Assembly: GCF_004762095.1 (NCBI RefSeq)
Contig: NZ_SIJH01000014.1
Span: 62,001 to 126,000 of the forward strand
DNA: 64,000 nucleotides
Direction: 5' to 3'
From: Tabrizicola caldifontis
Lineage (GTDB): Bacteria > Pseudomonadota > Alphaproteobacteria > Rhodobacterales > Rhodobacteraceae
This document shows positions 44,538 through 55,408 of this stretch, in pieces. The number at the start of each line of letters is the position of its first letter. Within the stretch, counting starts at the first letter, position 1. The notes beneath the pieces are model-generated. The model saw only the letters and a program-made list of their open reading frames with translations. It ran no database searches and was not told the DNA's origin. The position numbers and the translations under genes were made by a program.

Positions 44538-45431
44538 ATGGCACTGATCACCAATCTGCCCACCGACCTGTTGCGCACCTTCATCGCGGTAGTGGAACTG
44601 GGGGGGCATTCCAAGGCCGGGGCGGTGCTGGGCCGCAGCCAACCTGCGATTTCCCTGCAGATCCGGCGGCTGGAGGAACTGGTGCGCGCGCCCCTGCTGA
44701 CGCAGGAGGGCCGCGCCATCCACCCCACCCCCGCAGGCGAGGCGCTTCTGTCCTATGCCCGCGAAATGGTGCGCATCAACGACGAGGCGGTGCGCTGTTT
44801 CCACCGTTCGGACATGACGGGCGTGCTGCGCATAGGCCTGCCCACTGATTACGCGGTGGCCTTCCTGCAGAACACCCTCACCACCTTCCTGCGCCACCAT
44901 CCGGACGTGGACCTGGAGATTCACTGCGACCTGAGCCGCGAGTTGCATCAGCTGCTGCGTTCGGACGACCTGGACATCATCGTTGCCACCATGCCTACGG
45001 CGCGAATGCCCTATCTGTCGCGCGCCTGGGTGGAACAGCCGATCTGGGCCGCGTCGGAAACCATGGCCATGGACGCATCGCGCCCGGTGCCGCTGGGCGC
45101 CCATCTGGAAGGCTGCGACTACCGCGCTCGAATGATCGACGCGCTGGACGGTGCGGGCCGGCGCTGGCGCATCGTCTATACCGGCCCTGGCATCTCAGGC
45201 CTTCAGAACGCGGTGCTGAACGGTCTGTGCGTGACGGCGTTGACCCAGGCCACCATGCTGCCCGGGATGCGCGAACTGGGCGAGGACGAGGGATTCCCGA
45301 AGCTGGAGCCGCTTCGGGTCGGGCTGTTCTACAAGCATCCACGCCTGTCTGCCGCAGGCCTTCAACTGGTCAGCGACCTTGTGGCCGGCCTGGAAAGCGT
45401 GGGCTCGGGCGTCAAGACCTTGCCGGGCTGA
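44538..45431 (+). CDS. LysR-family regulator of the creatinine/creatine locus
   Basis: Starting at ATG 44538 the 297-residue product has a LysR HTH (LLRTFIAVVELGGHSKAGAVLGRSQPAISLQIRRLEELV) and an effector domain (GVLRIGLPTDYAVAFLQNTLTTFLRHHPDVDLE). An in-frame TTG at 44478 is open but lies in the control region. It is divergent from creatininase and upstream of the ABC importer on the same strand. The natural hypothesis is induction by creatinine, creatine or a product; sequence alone does not show the ligand. Confidence 0.9.
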   Translation: MALITNLPTDLLRTFIAVVELGGHSKAGAVLGRSQPAISLQIRRLEELVRAPLLTQEGRAIHPTPAGEALLSYAREMVRINDEAVRCFHRSDMTGVLRIGLPTDYAVAFLQNTLTTFLRHHPDVDLEIHCDLSRELHQLLRSDDLDIIVATMPTARMPYLSRAWVEQPIWAASETMAMDASRPVPLGAHLEGCDYRARMIDALDGAGRRWRIVYTGPGISGLQNAVLNGLCVTALTQATMLPGMRELGEDEGFPKLEPLRVGLFYKHPRLSAAGLQLVSDLVAGLESVGSGVKTLPG

Positions 45432-45557
45432 CGAAATCGCGGGCCATATAACCGGCGCTTATCAATGGATTTCAAGAACCGATTTTGTTCTCGCCTTCCG
45501 GTCTCCTAACGTCGCAGCCACGAACACGGCCTTGCGGCTGAAACGGGGAGTATCGGA

Positions 45558-46682
45558 ATGACCAAGACCGAGGTGATTGCAAAGGGCCTGACGCGCCGGG
45601 CACTTCTTGCGTCCGGGGCAGCCGCGCTGGCCACGCCCATGCTGTCGCGCCGCGCCTTCGCCGCGCCGACCGAGTTGACGATGCTGGCCTGGTATGGCCA
45701 CGCCGAGCCCGACATCGTGGCCGAGTTCGAGGCCGAGAACAACGTCAAGTTCGTGCCGAAATACTACACCGGCGGTGACAACATGCTGGGCCTGATCTCG
45801 CAATCGCCGCCCGGCACCTTCGACGTGATCCTGTCGGATGCCGAATATGTCCAGGCGCTGAACGCGGCGGGCTATGTCGAGGAGCTGGACCCGGCCGACT
45901 ATGCGCTGGATGAATACTTCCCCGAATTCCAGCAGTTCCCGGGAAACTGGCAGGACGGCAAGCTGTTCTCGCTGGTCACGCGCTTCGGGTTCCTCGGCGT
46001 GGCCTACAACACCGACGCGCTGACCGAGGCCGAAGCTGCGACCTACAATGTGTTCTGGGCCGAAAAGCTTAAGGGCAAGGTCGGCCATTTCGACTGGCAC
46101 CTGCCCAACCTCGGGCAGATGAGCCTTCTCAACGGCAACCCCGCCCCCTACGACATCGACGAGACCGCCTGGGAGGCGGTCAAGGAAAAGACCATGTCGC
46201 TGCGGCCCCAGATCGGCGGGTTCTTCGACTATGGCGGCACCTTCTCGTCCTTGAACGACGGGCAGATGCTGGCCTTCTGCGGTATCGGTGACTGGATCAC
46301 CGGGGTTCTGGAGAAGAACGGCGCCAAGGTGCGCACCGTGATCCCGGAAGAGGGCGGGCTGCAATGGTCGGAATGCTTCTCGATCGGCAAGGGTTCGCAG
46401 AAGGCGGATCTCGCGAAGAAGTGGATCCAGTACATCACCTCGGCCAAGGGTCAGGCAAAATCGGCCCAGATGGCGGCCTATCCGGCGCTGATCCCGAACG
46501 CGAAGGGCTGGGAGGTCCTGCAGGCCGAGAACCCGGATGAAGCCAGGCGTCAGGGCATGACCAAGGACGCCGGCAACGTGATGGACATGATCCGGGCTGG
46601 CCGGATCAAGTATCGCGAATGGCCCATCCAGCAGGATCTTGAGACCTGGAACGACTTCTGGTCCGAATACAAGGGTGCCTGA
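45558..46682 (+). CDS. ABC transporter substrate-binding protein, polyamine/PotD type
   Basis: The 374-residue product has a twin-arginine-like signal ([26 protein letters not shown]). A type II periplasmic binding fold follows, with PotD-like opening (LTMLAWYGHAEPDIVAEFEAENNV), NLGQMSLLNGN, and ending WSEYKGA. A long leader with a GGGGAG ribosome-binding site precedes ATG 45558. It begins the importer operon (2-base gap to the permease). Creatine and creatinine carry guanidino groups, so a cation-binding PotD-type protein is a reasonable receptor; this is inference. Confidence 0.9.
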   Translation: MTKTEVIAKGLTRRALLASGAAALATPMLSRRAFAAPTELTMLAWYGHAEPDIVAEFEAENNVKFVPKYYTGGDNMLGLISQSPPGTFDVILSDAEYVQALNAAGYVEELDPADYALDEYFPEFQQFPGNWQDGKLFSLVTRFGFLGVAYNTDALTEAEAATYNVFWAEKLKGKVGHFDWHLPNLGQMSLLNGNPAPYDIDETAWEAVKEKTMSLRPQIGGFFDYGGTFSSLNDGQMLAFCGIGDWITGVLEKNGAKVRTVIPEEGGLQWSECFSIGKGSQKADLAKKWIQYITSAKGQAKSAQMAAYPALIPNAKGWEVLQAENPDEARRQGMTKDAGNVMDMIRAGRIKYREWPIQQDLETWNDFWSEYKGA

Positions 46683-46684
46683 CC

Positions 46685-47617
46685 ATGGTGCCTGAGCCCC
46701 AGGCCCTGACATTGCCGGCTGGCGGGGCTTCCCTGCCGGCCGGCGCCCCATCAGCCGGAGTGCGCCCGACGATGCGACGCAGGATTTCCCTTTACGGCAT
46801 GACCTTCGCACTGCCGCTTCTGATCTGGCAGATCCTGTTCTTCTTCTTTCCGCTGGTCTTCCTGGTCGCCCTGTCGTTCTGGACGGTCAGGAACTTCGCC
46901 ATGCAGCCCGATTTCGACACGGTGAACTGGGCGACGATGTATGGCCGCACGGTCTTCTGGCAGGCCTACGGCACGACGCTGGCGCTGGCCGCCGCGGCAT
47001 CCGTTCTGACCAGCTTGCTGGCCTTTCCCGCCGCCTATGCCATCGCCTTCAAGCTTTCTGACAGCGCCCGGCGCTGGGCGATCTTCCTGATGGTGATCCC
47101 CTTTTTCACCAGCTACCTGGTGCGCGTCTATTCCTGGCAGATCTTCCTGTCGGACAATGGCATCATCAATGTGATCCTTGGCTGGGTCGGCCTCGGGCCC
47201 TTCCCGATGCTGAACACGGTCTTGGCCACGATGATCGGCTACCTCACGCTCAGCTTCCCGCTGGTCGTCCTTCTGCAACTCTTCAGCCTGGCCTTCATCG
47301 ACCGCACCCTGATCGAGGCCGCGCACAACCTGCGCTGCGGGCGCGTCCGCACCGTGTTCGAGGTGGTCATCCCCTCGGCCCGCACCGGCCTGGTCATTGC
47401 AGCGCTCTTTGCCTTCATCCTGTCGTTCGGCGATTTCGTAAGCCCGATCTACCTGGGCGGCGGTGACCCGACGACCCTGTCGATCCTGATCACCGACACC
47501 ACAAAATCCGGCCAGCAGTGGCCCCGTGCAGCAGTCATTGCACTGACCATGATCGGCACGCTGATGGTCGTGGCCTTCGCTGCCGTCAAATTCGCCTACA
47601 AGGGGAAATCGACATGA
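46685..47617 (+). CDS. ABC transporter permease, PotB/PotH type
   Basis: The 310-residue protein has about six membrane segments starting near residue 36 (TFALPLLIWQILFFFFPLVFLVALSF). It carries the EAA-type cytoplasmic loop (EAAHNLRCGRVRTVFEVVIPSA) that docks the ATPase. The N-terminal 30 residues are Pro/Ala-rich and poorly conserved, so ATG 46772 is an alternative start. It overlaps the next permease by four bases (ATGA). Substrate specificity resides in the binding protein. Confidence 0.9.
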   Translation: MVPEPQALTLPAGGASLPAGAPSAGVRPTMRRRISLYGMTFALPLLIWQILFFFFPLVFLVALSFWTVRNFAMQPDFDTVNWATMYGRTVFWQAYGTTLALAAAASVLTSLLAFPAAYAIAFKLSDSARRWAIFLMVIPFFTSYLVRVYSWQIFLSDNGIINVILGWVGLGPFPMLNTVLATMIGYLTLSFPLVVLLQLFSLAFIDRTLIEAAHNLRCGRVRTVFEVVIPSARTGLVIAALFAFILSFGDFVSPIYLGGGDPTTLSILITDTTKSGQQWPRAAVIALTMIGTLMVVAFAAVKFAYKGKST

Positions 47618-48435
47618 GCGGTGCCGCCGATCTGAACCGCAACCGCGCGGTGGACTGGGCGCTGATGGTCTACATCCTGCTGGCCTATGCCTTCGTCTTC
47701 GCCCCCATCGCGGCAAGCTTCGTCTTCAGTTTCAATTCCGACCGCTTCCCCTCGCTGCCGCTGGGAGAGTTCTCGCTGGAATGGTATCGTGCGGTGGCCA
47801 ACGACCCGCTGGTCTGGCAGGGCGCGCGCAACACCCTTCTGGTGGGTGTCGCGGTCGGCGTGATCTCGACCGTTCTGGGCTTCGGGGCGGCCTACACCGA
47901 CTATCGTTACCGGTTCGCGGGCAAGCAGGTCTATCTGGCCCTGGCGCTGCTGCCGCCGACGATTCCCGTGGTCATCCTGGGGCTTGCGATGCTGGCCTAT
48001 CTGTCCCGCATCAACCTGTCGGGCAATGCGCTGTCGGTCATCATCTCTCATGTCGTCGTCTGCGCCCCCTTCGCCATGGCGATCATCCGGCTGCGCCTGT
48101 CGCAGATGGACCCGGCGCTGGAGCCCGCCGCCTGGAACCTCGGCGCCTCGGAATGGGCAGCGATGCGGCATGTCATCATTCCGTTCTGCGCGCCCGCGAT
48201 CCTTGGCGCGCTCTTCATCACCATGGCCGTCTCGTTCGACGAATTCGCCGTGGCCTGGTTCGTCTCGGGCCTGAACGAGACGCTGCCCGTCAAGGTGCTG
48301 GGCTTCCTGCAAGGTCAGGTCAGCCCGCGGATCAACGCGATCGGCACCTTCGTCTTCATCCTTTCCATGAAGCTTGTGATCCTGGCACAGCTGCTGCTGT
48401 CCGGTCGCAGCGCCAGGGTGCCCGAAAAGGAGTAG
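47614..48435 (+). CDS. ABC transporter permease, PotC/PotI type
   Basis: Starting at ATG 47614 the 273-residue product has six membrane segments (ALMVYILLAYAFVFAPIAA first) and an EAA loop near residues 170-185 (EPAAWNLGASEWAAMRHVIIPF). The F-N-S-D-R segment after TM1 is typical of PotC-like permeases. It pairs with the preceding permease to form the membrane channel. Five bases separate its stop from the ATPase start. Confidence 0.92.
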   Translation: MSGAADLNRNRAVDWALMVYILLAYAFVFAPIAASFVFSFNSDRFPSLPLGEFSLEWYRAVANDPLVWQGARNTLLVGVAVGVISTVLGFGAAYTDYRYRFAGKQVYLALALLPPTIPVVILGLAMLAYLSRINLSGNALSVIISHVVVCAPFAMAIIRLRLSQMDPALEPAAWNLGASEWAAMRHVIIPFCAPAILGALFITMAVSFDEFAVAWFVSGLNETLPVKVLGFLQGQVSPRINAIGTFVFILSMKLVILAQLLLSGRSARVPEKE

Positions 48436-48440
48436 GCCCC

Positions 48441-49520
48441 ATGACCCGCGATACCCTGGTTTCCTTCGAAGGTGTGGTGAAACGTTTCGGTGCCTTCGTC
48501 GCCGTGCAGAAGCTGGATTTCGAGATCAAGAAGGGCGAGTTCCTGGCGATCATGGGCTCGTCGGGCTGCGGCAAGACCACGACGCTGCGGATGCTCGCGG
48601 GGCTCGAGGCGCCGACCGAGGGCGTGATCCGCCTTGCCGGCAAGCCGATCAACGACCTGCCGACCTGGTGCCGGGACACACCTATGGTCTGGCAGAGCCT
48701 TGCGCTGTTTCCCTTCCTGAACGTCCGCGAGAACGTCGAATTCGCGCTGAAGATGCGCGGCGTGGGCAAGGCGGAACGGCGGCGGCGGGCCGAACACTGG
48801 CTTGAACGGATGCAGATCGCCGAATTCGCCGAACGCAACATCTCGCAGCTTTCAGGAGGCCAAAGGCAGCGGGTGGCGCTTGCGCGGTCCTTGGTGGTGG
48901 AGCCAGAGATCCTGCTTCTTGACGAGCCGCTTTCGGCGCTCGACGCGGCGCTGAAGGTCCGGATGCAGTCGGTGCTGAAGAACCTGCAGCGCGAGACCGG
49001 GATCACCTTCGTCTATGTCACGCACAGCCAGTCCGAGGCCTTTTCCATGGCCGACCGCGTGGTGATCATGAGCCGGGGCAAGATCGAACAGATCGGCACA
49101 CCGCAGGAAATCTACCGCACCCCGCGCACGCGGTTCGTGGCGGATTTCCTGGGATCGTCAAACCTTTTCACGGGTACCGTCCGCAAGGCTGGCGCAGGGC
49201 TGGAACTTGACAGCCCGGTCGGTCGTCTGCGGCTTGCCGGCGGGGCTGAGGCCGGAACGTCGGCCACGATCACGGTTCTGGATACCAAGACCCATCTCAG
49301 CGTTGCCCCGCCGGCCGGGAATGTGAACGCGGTGCCGGTCAGGGTGATCGGCGAGGAATTCGTCGGCGCGACCGCGACAGTCTATCTGGAGACGGCGCAG
49401 GGCCAGGAAATCCGGGTGCAGAAGGGACATGACGAACTGGCCGACCTGCCCCTTGGCATCGGTCAGCCACTGTTTGCCTGGTGGATGCCCGAAGATGCCC
49501 ATCTTGTCGCGGAAGGCTGA
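48441..49520 (+). CDS. ABC transporter ATPase, PotA/PotG type
   Basis: The 359-residue product has Walker A GSSGCGKTTTL, signature LSGGQRQRVALARSL, Walker B ILLLDEPLSALDAAL and H-loop YVTHSQSEAF. A C-terminal TOBE domain (residues about 280-350) follows. It energises the preceding two permeases. The substrate-binding protein, permeases and ATPase form one tight operon. Confidence 0.93.
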   Translation: MTRDTLVSFEGVVKRFGAFVAVQKLDFEIKKGEFLAIMGSSGCGKTTTLRMLAGLEAPTEGVIRLAGKPINDLPTWCRDTPMVWQSLALFPFLNVRENVEFALKMRGVGKAERRRRAEHWLERMQIAEFAERNISQLSGGQRQRVALARSLVVEPEILLLDEPLSALDAALKVRMQSVLKNLQRETGITFVYVTHSQSEAFSMADRVVIMSRGKIEQIGTPQEIYRTPRTRFVADFLGSSNLFTGTVRKAGAGLELDSPVGRLRLAGGAEAGTSATITVLDTKTHLSVAPPAGNVNAVPVRVIGEEFVGATATVYLETAQGQEIRVQKGHDELADLPLGIGQPLFAWWMPEDAHLVAEG

Positions 49521-49523
49521 GCC

Positions 49524-49718
49524 ATGATCCCCTTTCACAGCGCACGTCTTGGTCCCGCCATTGCCGATCTGGCGAAGGAAAGGCACGCAACAAGCCTGAT
49601 GTTTCTGCAGGGTGGCGGTATCAGCCCGGAGCAGCTGCGTCGGGTCCCTCTGCCCGGTTTCCCGTTCGCAGCCCTTCTGCGGCGACTTGCTTCTGGACTT
49701 GCCGGCAAAAAGCGCTGA
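49524..49718 (+). CDS. Possible small protein (64 aa) after the importer operon
   Basis: A start codon three bases after the ATPase stop opens a 64-residue frame (MIPFHSARLGPAIADLAKERHATSLMFLQGGGISPEQLRRV). It ends in a basic, hydrophobic tail (LLRRLASGLAGKKR). The tight spacing looks operonic, but no clear ribosome-binding site or known family is visible. It could be chance. Confidence 0.4.
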   Translation: MIPFHSARLGPAIADLAKERHATSLMFLQGGGISPEQLRRVPLPGFPFAALLRRLASGLAGKKR

Positions 49719-49759
49719 AAGGCTGATCCGGGCCCCACCGTTTCAGGGAAGGAATCGTC

Positions 49760-50779
49760 GTGACACGCCATGCCGATGAACAGAGCTTTCACAGCGCAAC
49801 GGCCGTGATTCCCCGCGGGGTGGCGCATTTCCGTCTGCCCGGCCCCGCCCCGACACGCGACTTCGCCTTTCTCGCCCTGCCGCGCTTCACGCTGCTGGCC
49901 TTTTCCTCGGCTGTCGAGCCGTTGCGTATCGCCAATCAGCTGACCCAGCTGCCGCTGTATCGCTGGCGGCTGGTCAGCATGGACGGAAAACCCGTCGAAA
50001 GCTCGGCCGGGGTGCGGATCGAGGTGGATCAGGGTCTGGCCCCCCTGGGACGAGAGGTCACGGTGGTGGTCTGTTCCGGCACCGATGCAAGCCAGGCTGC
50101 CGACCGCAAGGTGCTGAACTGGCTGCGCGACCATTCCCGGCGGGGCGGGGGGCTGGGGGCGATCTGCACTGGGGCCTATACGCTGGCCCGTGCCGGACTT
50201 CTGGGCGACGACACGCCTGCGGTCCACTGGGAAAACCGTCCGGCGTTCCGCGAGCTTTTTGATGTCGAGCCGCTGGAACAGATCTACGTGATCGGTCGCA
50301 AGCACTTTTCCTGCGCCGGCGGCGAGGCCGGGGTTGACATGATGCTGGCCCTGATCGCCCAGGACCATGGGCAGAAGCTGGCCGATGCCGTGGCCGAGAT
50401 GTGCCTGCACAGCCGCCGGCGCGAAGCGAACGTGACTCAGAAAAAGGTCTATCCCGCCCCGATGACAGCCCGCCACCCGGCCATCGCCCGGGTGATTGCG
50501 GCAATGCAGGAAAACATCGCGACCCCGCTGGATCAGGACGAACTGGCTGCGATCTTCGGCCGTTCGCCCCGGCACCTGGAGCGGGTATTCAAGGCGGTGC
50601 TGCAGGAAACGCCGAAAAGCTACTATCTTGGCCTGCGTCTGGAAGAGGCGCGCAATCTGCTGGCCGACACCACGATGTCGATCCTGGAGGTCGCCATCGC
50701 CACGGGCTTCAATTCCCGCTCAAGTTTTTCAAAGGCCTATCGCAGCCGGTTCGGCATAAGCCCCTCTCGCTATCGCTAG
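49760..50779 (+). CDS. GlxA/GbdR-type transcriptional regulator (DJ-1/GATase-like plus AraC HTH)
   Basis: GTG 49760 follows GGGAAGGAA. The 339-residue protein has an N-terminal class I amidotransferase-like domain (FAFLALPRFTLLAFSSAVEPLRIAN, then the elbow GAICTGAYTLA) and a C-terminal AraC HTH pair (residues about 235-335; LAAIFGRSPRHLERVFK and ILEVAIATGFNSRSSFSKAYRSRFG). Such GbdR/CdhR/SouR-like regulators commonly control betaine, carnitine, dimethylglycine or sarcosine catabolism. That fits the sarcosine produced by this locus. The ligand itself is not shown. Confidence 0.92.
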   Translation: MTRHADEQSFHSATAVIPRGVAHFRLPGPAPTRDFAFLALPRFTLLAFSSAVEPLRIANQLTQLPLYRWRLVSMDGKPVESSAGVRIEVDQGLAPLGREVTVVVCSGTDASQAADRKVLNWLRDHSRRGGGLGAICTGAYTLARAGLLGDDTPAVHWENRPAFRELFDVEPLEQIYVIGRKHFSCAGGEAGVDMMLALIAQDHGQKLADAVAEMCLHSRRREANVTQKKVYPAPMTARHPAIARVIAAMQENIATPLDQDELAAIFGRSPRHLERVFKAVLQETPKSYYLGLRLEEARNLLADTTMSILEVAIATGFNSRSSFSKAYRSRFGISPSRYR

Positions 50780-51618
50780 CGTCGGTCGTTCGCGGGATCC
50801 AGCGCGTGGCCCGAGGCCGGGCCACGCAAGGGCTGCACCAGCATCCGGTCCAGCCATAGATCGCGCGGGGTGCGGAACTGTTCGATCCCGATCTGCATCC
50901 CTTCGTGGCCCTTGGCAGGCTGGGCGATGTAGGTGCCGAAGAGCCGATCCCACCAGGGAAACGAGAAACCATAGTTCGAATTCGTCTCGCGCGGGTCGAT
51001 GGAATGATGCACGCGGTGCATGTCGGGTGTCACCAGAACCCAGCGCAGCATCCGATCCACCCCGCGTGGCAGGGCGACGTTGCCATGGTTGAACAGCGCG
51101 GTCGCGTTCAGGATCACCTCGAAGGCCAGCACTGCCACTGCCGGCGCCCCGATTGCGCCGACGACCGCCAGCTTGATGAGCATCGACAGCAGGATTTCGA
51201 CCGGATGAAAGCGCAGGCCTGTCGTGGCATCGAAATCCAGGTCGGCATGGTGCATCCGGTGCAGCCGCCACAGGCCCGGCACGGCGTGAAAAAGGACGTG
51301 CTGCAGGTAGATCGCCAGATCCAGAATCAGGATCGAGACGAGGATCGCAACCCAGACCGGCAGGTCCAGCCGGTTGAACAGACCCCAGCCCTGCGCCTCG
51401 GCCGCGGTCGCAAGCCCGACCGCCAGAACGGGAAAGGCCAGCCGCAGGATCGCCGTATCCAGCACGACCAGCGCAAGGTTGTTGGTCCAGCGGATGACGC
51501 GGGGAATTTCCAGCCGCCGGCGGGGGGCGGCCAGTTCCCACAGCATCATCGCCACCAGAACCGACAGGAAGGCCCCAAGCCGGATCGTCACTTCATGGGC
51601 AAGCAGATAGCCGATCAT
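50776..51618 (-). CDS. Sterol desaturase/fatty acid hydroxylase superfamily membrane protein
   Basis: The 280-residue integral membrane protein has several hydrophobic helices and the His-box pattern of diiron hydroxylases: QHVLFH, LWRLHRMHHADLDFD, HGNV and HRVHHSIDP. Family members hydroxylate or desaturate sterols, hopanoids, carotenoids or fatty acids; which applies is unknown. It converges on the GlxA-type regulator with a four-base overlap and is not obviously linked to either neighbouring module. Confidence 0.88.
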   Translation of the reverse strand: MIGYLLAHEVTIRLGAFLSVLVAMMLWELAAPRRRLEIPRVIRWTNNLALVVLDTAILRLAFPVLAVGLATAAEAQGWGLFNRLDLPVWVAILVSILILDLAIYLQHVLFHAVPGLWRLHRMHHADLDFDATTGLRFHPVEILLSMLIKLAVVGAIGAPAVAVLAFEVILNATALFNHGNVALPRGVDRMLRWVLVTPDMHRVHHSIDPRETNSNYGFSFPWWDRLFGTYIAQPAKGHEGMQIGIEQFRTPRDLWLDRMLVQPLRGPASGHALDPANDRR

Positions 51619-51650
51619 CCCTGTTTCCTGTCGGCGAAAGGGGCATCTGT

Positions 51651-52058
51651 CTAATGCTTTGTGACACCCGTTCCCTGTTCCAGGTCGGCTAGGATCGGGC
51701 AGTCCGGCCGGTCATCGCCGCAGCAGGCATCGGCCAGGTGGCGCAGGGTGTCGACCATCGCCTGCATCCCGGCAATGCGGTCCTGCAGCTCGGCGATCTG
51801 GGTGGTTGCGATGTGCTTGACATCGGCACTGTGCCGCGACCGGTCGCGCCAGAGGGCAAGCAGTTCCTCGATCTTCTCGACCGAGAATCCCAGGTCGCGC
51901 GCGCGGCGGATGAAGCGCAGGATCTGCACCTCGGTCTGGCCATAGACGCGGTAGCCGGATGCGGTGCGCCCGGCGGCGGGTATCAGGCCGATGGATTCGT
52001 AGTAGCGGATCATCTTTGCCGAGACGCCCGAAGCTTTCGCTGCCTGTCCGATGTTCAT
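51651..52058 (-). CDS. cueR: Cu(I)-responsive MerR-family regulator CueR
   Basis: The 135-residue product has a MerR HTH (MNIGQAAKASGVSAKMIRYYE), a dimerisation helix, and the Cu(I) loop with Cys112, Cys113 and Cys120 (ACCGDDRPDCPI); Cys112 and Cys120 match the E. coli CueR ligand positions. CueR bends promoters with long 19-bp spacers to activate copper export genes. It follows copA with a 12-base gap, so the regulator is likely co-transcribed with its target. Both matching promoters lie upstream of copA and copZ. Confidence 0.95.
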   Translation of the reverse strand: MNIGQAAKASGVSAKMIRYYESIGLIPAAGRTASGYRVYGQTEVQILRFIRRARDLGFSVEKIEELLALWRDRSRHSADVKHIATTQIAELQDRIAGMQAMVDTLRHLADACCGDDRPDCPILADLEQGTGVTKH

Positions 52059-52070
52059 GGTGTGGCTCCT

Positions 52071-54536
<2,466 letters not shown>

Positions 54537-54569
54537 GGCGGCGGTCCTTTCCTGAGGCTTCCGCAGACC

Positions 54570-54600
54570 CAGATAGGCCTTCCCATCATGGGAAGGTCAA
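54570..54600 (-). promoter_or_regulatory. CueR-type promoter of copA
   Basis: On the minus strand TTGACC (54600-54595) and TATCTG (54575-54570) are separated by 19 bases containing the dyad CTTCCC-ATGAT-GGGAAG. Spacer length and dyad are those of MerR/CueR targets, and the -10 ends about 33 bases upstream of the copA ATG. Confidence 0.9.
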
Positions 54601-54638
54601 GGGGCCTTTCGACATGCCGCCATCACGGGCTTGTGCTC

Positions 54639-54669
54639 TTGACCTTCCAACGGTTGGAAGCCCTATCTC
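54639..54669 (+). promoter_or_regulatory. CueR-type promoter of copZ
   Basis: TTGACC (54639-54644) and TATCTC (54664-54669) are separated by 19 bases containing the dyad CTTCCAA-CGG-TTGGAAG. It faces away from the copA promoter; the two -35 elements are 38 bases apart. The -10 ends about 32 bases upstream of the copZ GTG. Confidence 0.9.
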
Positions 54670-54701
54670 ACGCTGACGAGGCAACACGAACGGAGACAGT
54701 C

Positions 54702-54890
54702 GTGCAATTCCACATCGAAAACATGACCTGCGGCGGCTGCGTCCGCGGTGTGACGCGGGCGATCCATTCGGTGGACCCCACGGCCGAGATCAACGCCGAT
54801 CTGGCCACGCACAAGGTAGAGGTCGCCACCCAGGCTCCGCGCGAGCAGCTGGTCGCCGCGCTGACCGATGCCGGGTTCCAGCCCGCCTGA
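54702..54890 (+). CDS. copZ: Copper chaperone CopZ-like heavy-metal-associated protein
   Basis: The GTG at 54702 (after GGAG) gives a 62-residue single HMA domain with metal motif NMTCGGC (Cys10, Cys13) and the ferredoxin-like end ([12 protein letters not shown]). CopZ carries Cu(I) to CopA. Promoter architecture and divergence from copA support a copper role. The long open frame upstream of the GTG runs antisense through copA and is not part of the gene. Confidence 0.92.
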   Translation: MQFHIENMTCGGCVRGVTRAIHSVDPTAEINADLATHKVEVATQAPREQLVAALTDAGFQPA

Positions 54891-54910
54891 AAGGAAACAG
54901 GGAGACAGAG

Positions 54911-55351
54911 ATGCAGAAGAAGATACTCGCTGCTTCGGCAGCCGTGGCAGCCATCGTCGGCGGACTTGCACTTGCGCAGACGATGGACCATTCGATGATG
55001 GACCATTCCGCCATGGATCACTCTGCCATGGGAATGGCGGACATGGGCGTCGCCAGCGCCGGCCATGCAGCGATGATCCCGCCGGAACTGGCCGGCAACC
55101 CGGCTGTAGTGGCCTATGCCGCCGCCATGGACAGAATGATGGCGGACATGATGATCCCCTATACCGGGGATGCCGATGTCGATTTCGTCCGCGGCATGAT
55201 CCCGCATCACGAGGCCGCCGTCGCCATGGCGCGGATCCAGCTGGAACACGGGACCGATCCCGAGATTCGCAAGCTGTCGGAAGAGGTGATCGCGGCGCAG
55301 GAGGCCGAGATCGCCATGATGAAGGCTTGGCTGGCGGCCCGGGGGCTGTAG
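54911..55351 (+). CDS. DUF305 secreted metal-binding protein
   Basis: The 146-residue product has a signal peptide ([21 protein letters not shown]). A His/Met-rich stretch ([22 protein letters not shown]) follows, then a DUF305 helical domain with [14 protein letters not shown]. Met/His clusters and DUF305 proteins such as CopM bind periplasmic Cu. It lies 20 bases after copZ, likely in the same CueR-controlled unit, and would sequester copper exported by CopA. Confidence 0.9.
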   Translation: MQKKILAASAAVAAIVGGLALAQTMDHSMMDHSAMDHSAMGMADMGVASAGHAAMIPPELAGNPAVVAYAAAMDRMMADMMIPYTGDADVDFVRGMIPHHEAAVAMARIQLEHGTDPEIRKLSEEVIAAQEAEIAMMKAWLAARGL

Positions 55352-55408
55352 GTCACGGCGCGTTCATCGCTTCCTTGCGGTCGCTCTTCGCCCGTCCAGG
55401 AGCGGCGG

